Assembly (NCBI GenBank): GCA_021648485.1
Contig: JAKISS010000006.1
Location: forward strand, 1-64,000
Direction: 5' to 3'
Source: Gammaproteobacteria bacterium
GTDB taxonomy: Bacteria > Pseudomonadota > Gammaproteobacteria > SZUA-152
Length of the DNA: 64,000 nt
The position numbers and the translations under genes were made by a program. Each line of letters starts with the position of its first letter. Position 1 is the first letter of the stretch. The notes beneath the pieces were generated by a model. It saw only the letters and a program-made list of their open reading frames with translations, made no database searches and was not told where the DNA came from. Below, piece by piece: positions 63,821 to 64,000 of the stretch.

Positions 63821-64000
63821 TCACCGGATTCCAGCCAGCGCCGGATGAGTAAAACGTAAATCCGACTCCCCTATTTCTGCCAACTGTCTGCGCACCCGCA
63901 TGCGGGATAACGCAATGGGGGGTATGGAGCGGGAGGTCATCGCTACATGCAGTTGAGAGGGCTGGTGATCAATAAGATAATTCAGCATTTCATGAACAGC
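63821..64000 (-). pseudogene. 3' end of a LuxR/MalT-like ATPase regulator, apparently truncated (5' end outside window)
   Basis: AVHEMLNYLIDHQPSQLHVAMTSRSIPPIALSRMRVRRQLAEIGESDLRFTHPALAGIR*; family normally continues past LRFT. Confidence 0.5.

Overview
64 kb of a gammaproteobacterial chromosome, mostly housekeeping genes: yceD-rpmF-plsX-fabH-fabD-fabG-acpP-fabF, recN, nadK, hrcA-grpE-dnaK-dnaJ, dapB, gluQ, dksA, smc, zipA, mfd, pgi, argC. Points of interest: (1) A three-gene operon (4010-7067) of inositol-1-phosphate synthase, a fused NTP-transferase/CDP-alcohol phosphatidyltransferase resembling IPCT/DIPPS of di-myo-inositol-phosphate synthesis, and an HD-domain protein that could be a phosphatase for that pathway. 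(2) A 28-bp sequence at 57628-57655 almost identical to the E. coli dif site, so the window probably reaches the replication terminus; KOPS-like octamers found by eye mostly point toward it. (3) Next to dif, a ~4.6 kb segment bounded by inverted ends carrying CAAAAGT repeats (22-bp spacing on the left). It resembles a Tn7/Tni-like element without a transposase. Its cargo is two distantly related HExxH metallopeptidases, an HTH + DUF4384-like protein and a 2OG-Fe(II) oxygenase. (4) Several toxin/immunity-like remnants: a start-less ORF plus lipoprotein inside nadK-recN, a glycine-zipper protein with a small membrane protein and a duplicated fragment, and an orphan Rap1a/Tai-like protein. (5) A neighbouring AlbA_2-type / ParA pair in which both genes appear to have lost internal segments. 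(6) A 175-bp MITE-like element with a 5-bp target duplication, plus other dispersed hairpin repeats. All family calls come from reading translations; no searches were run.
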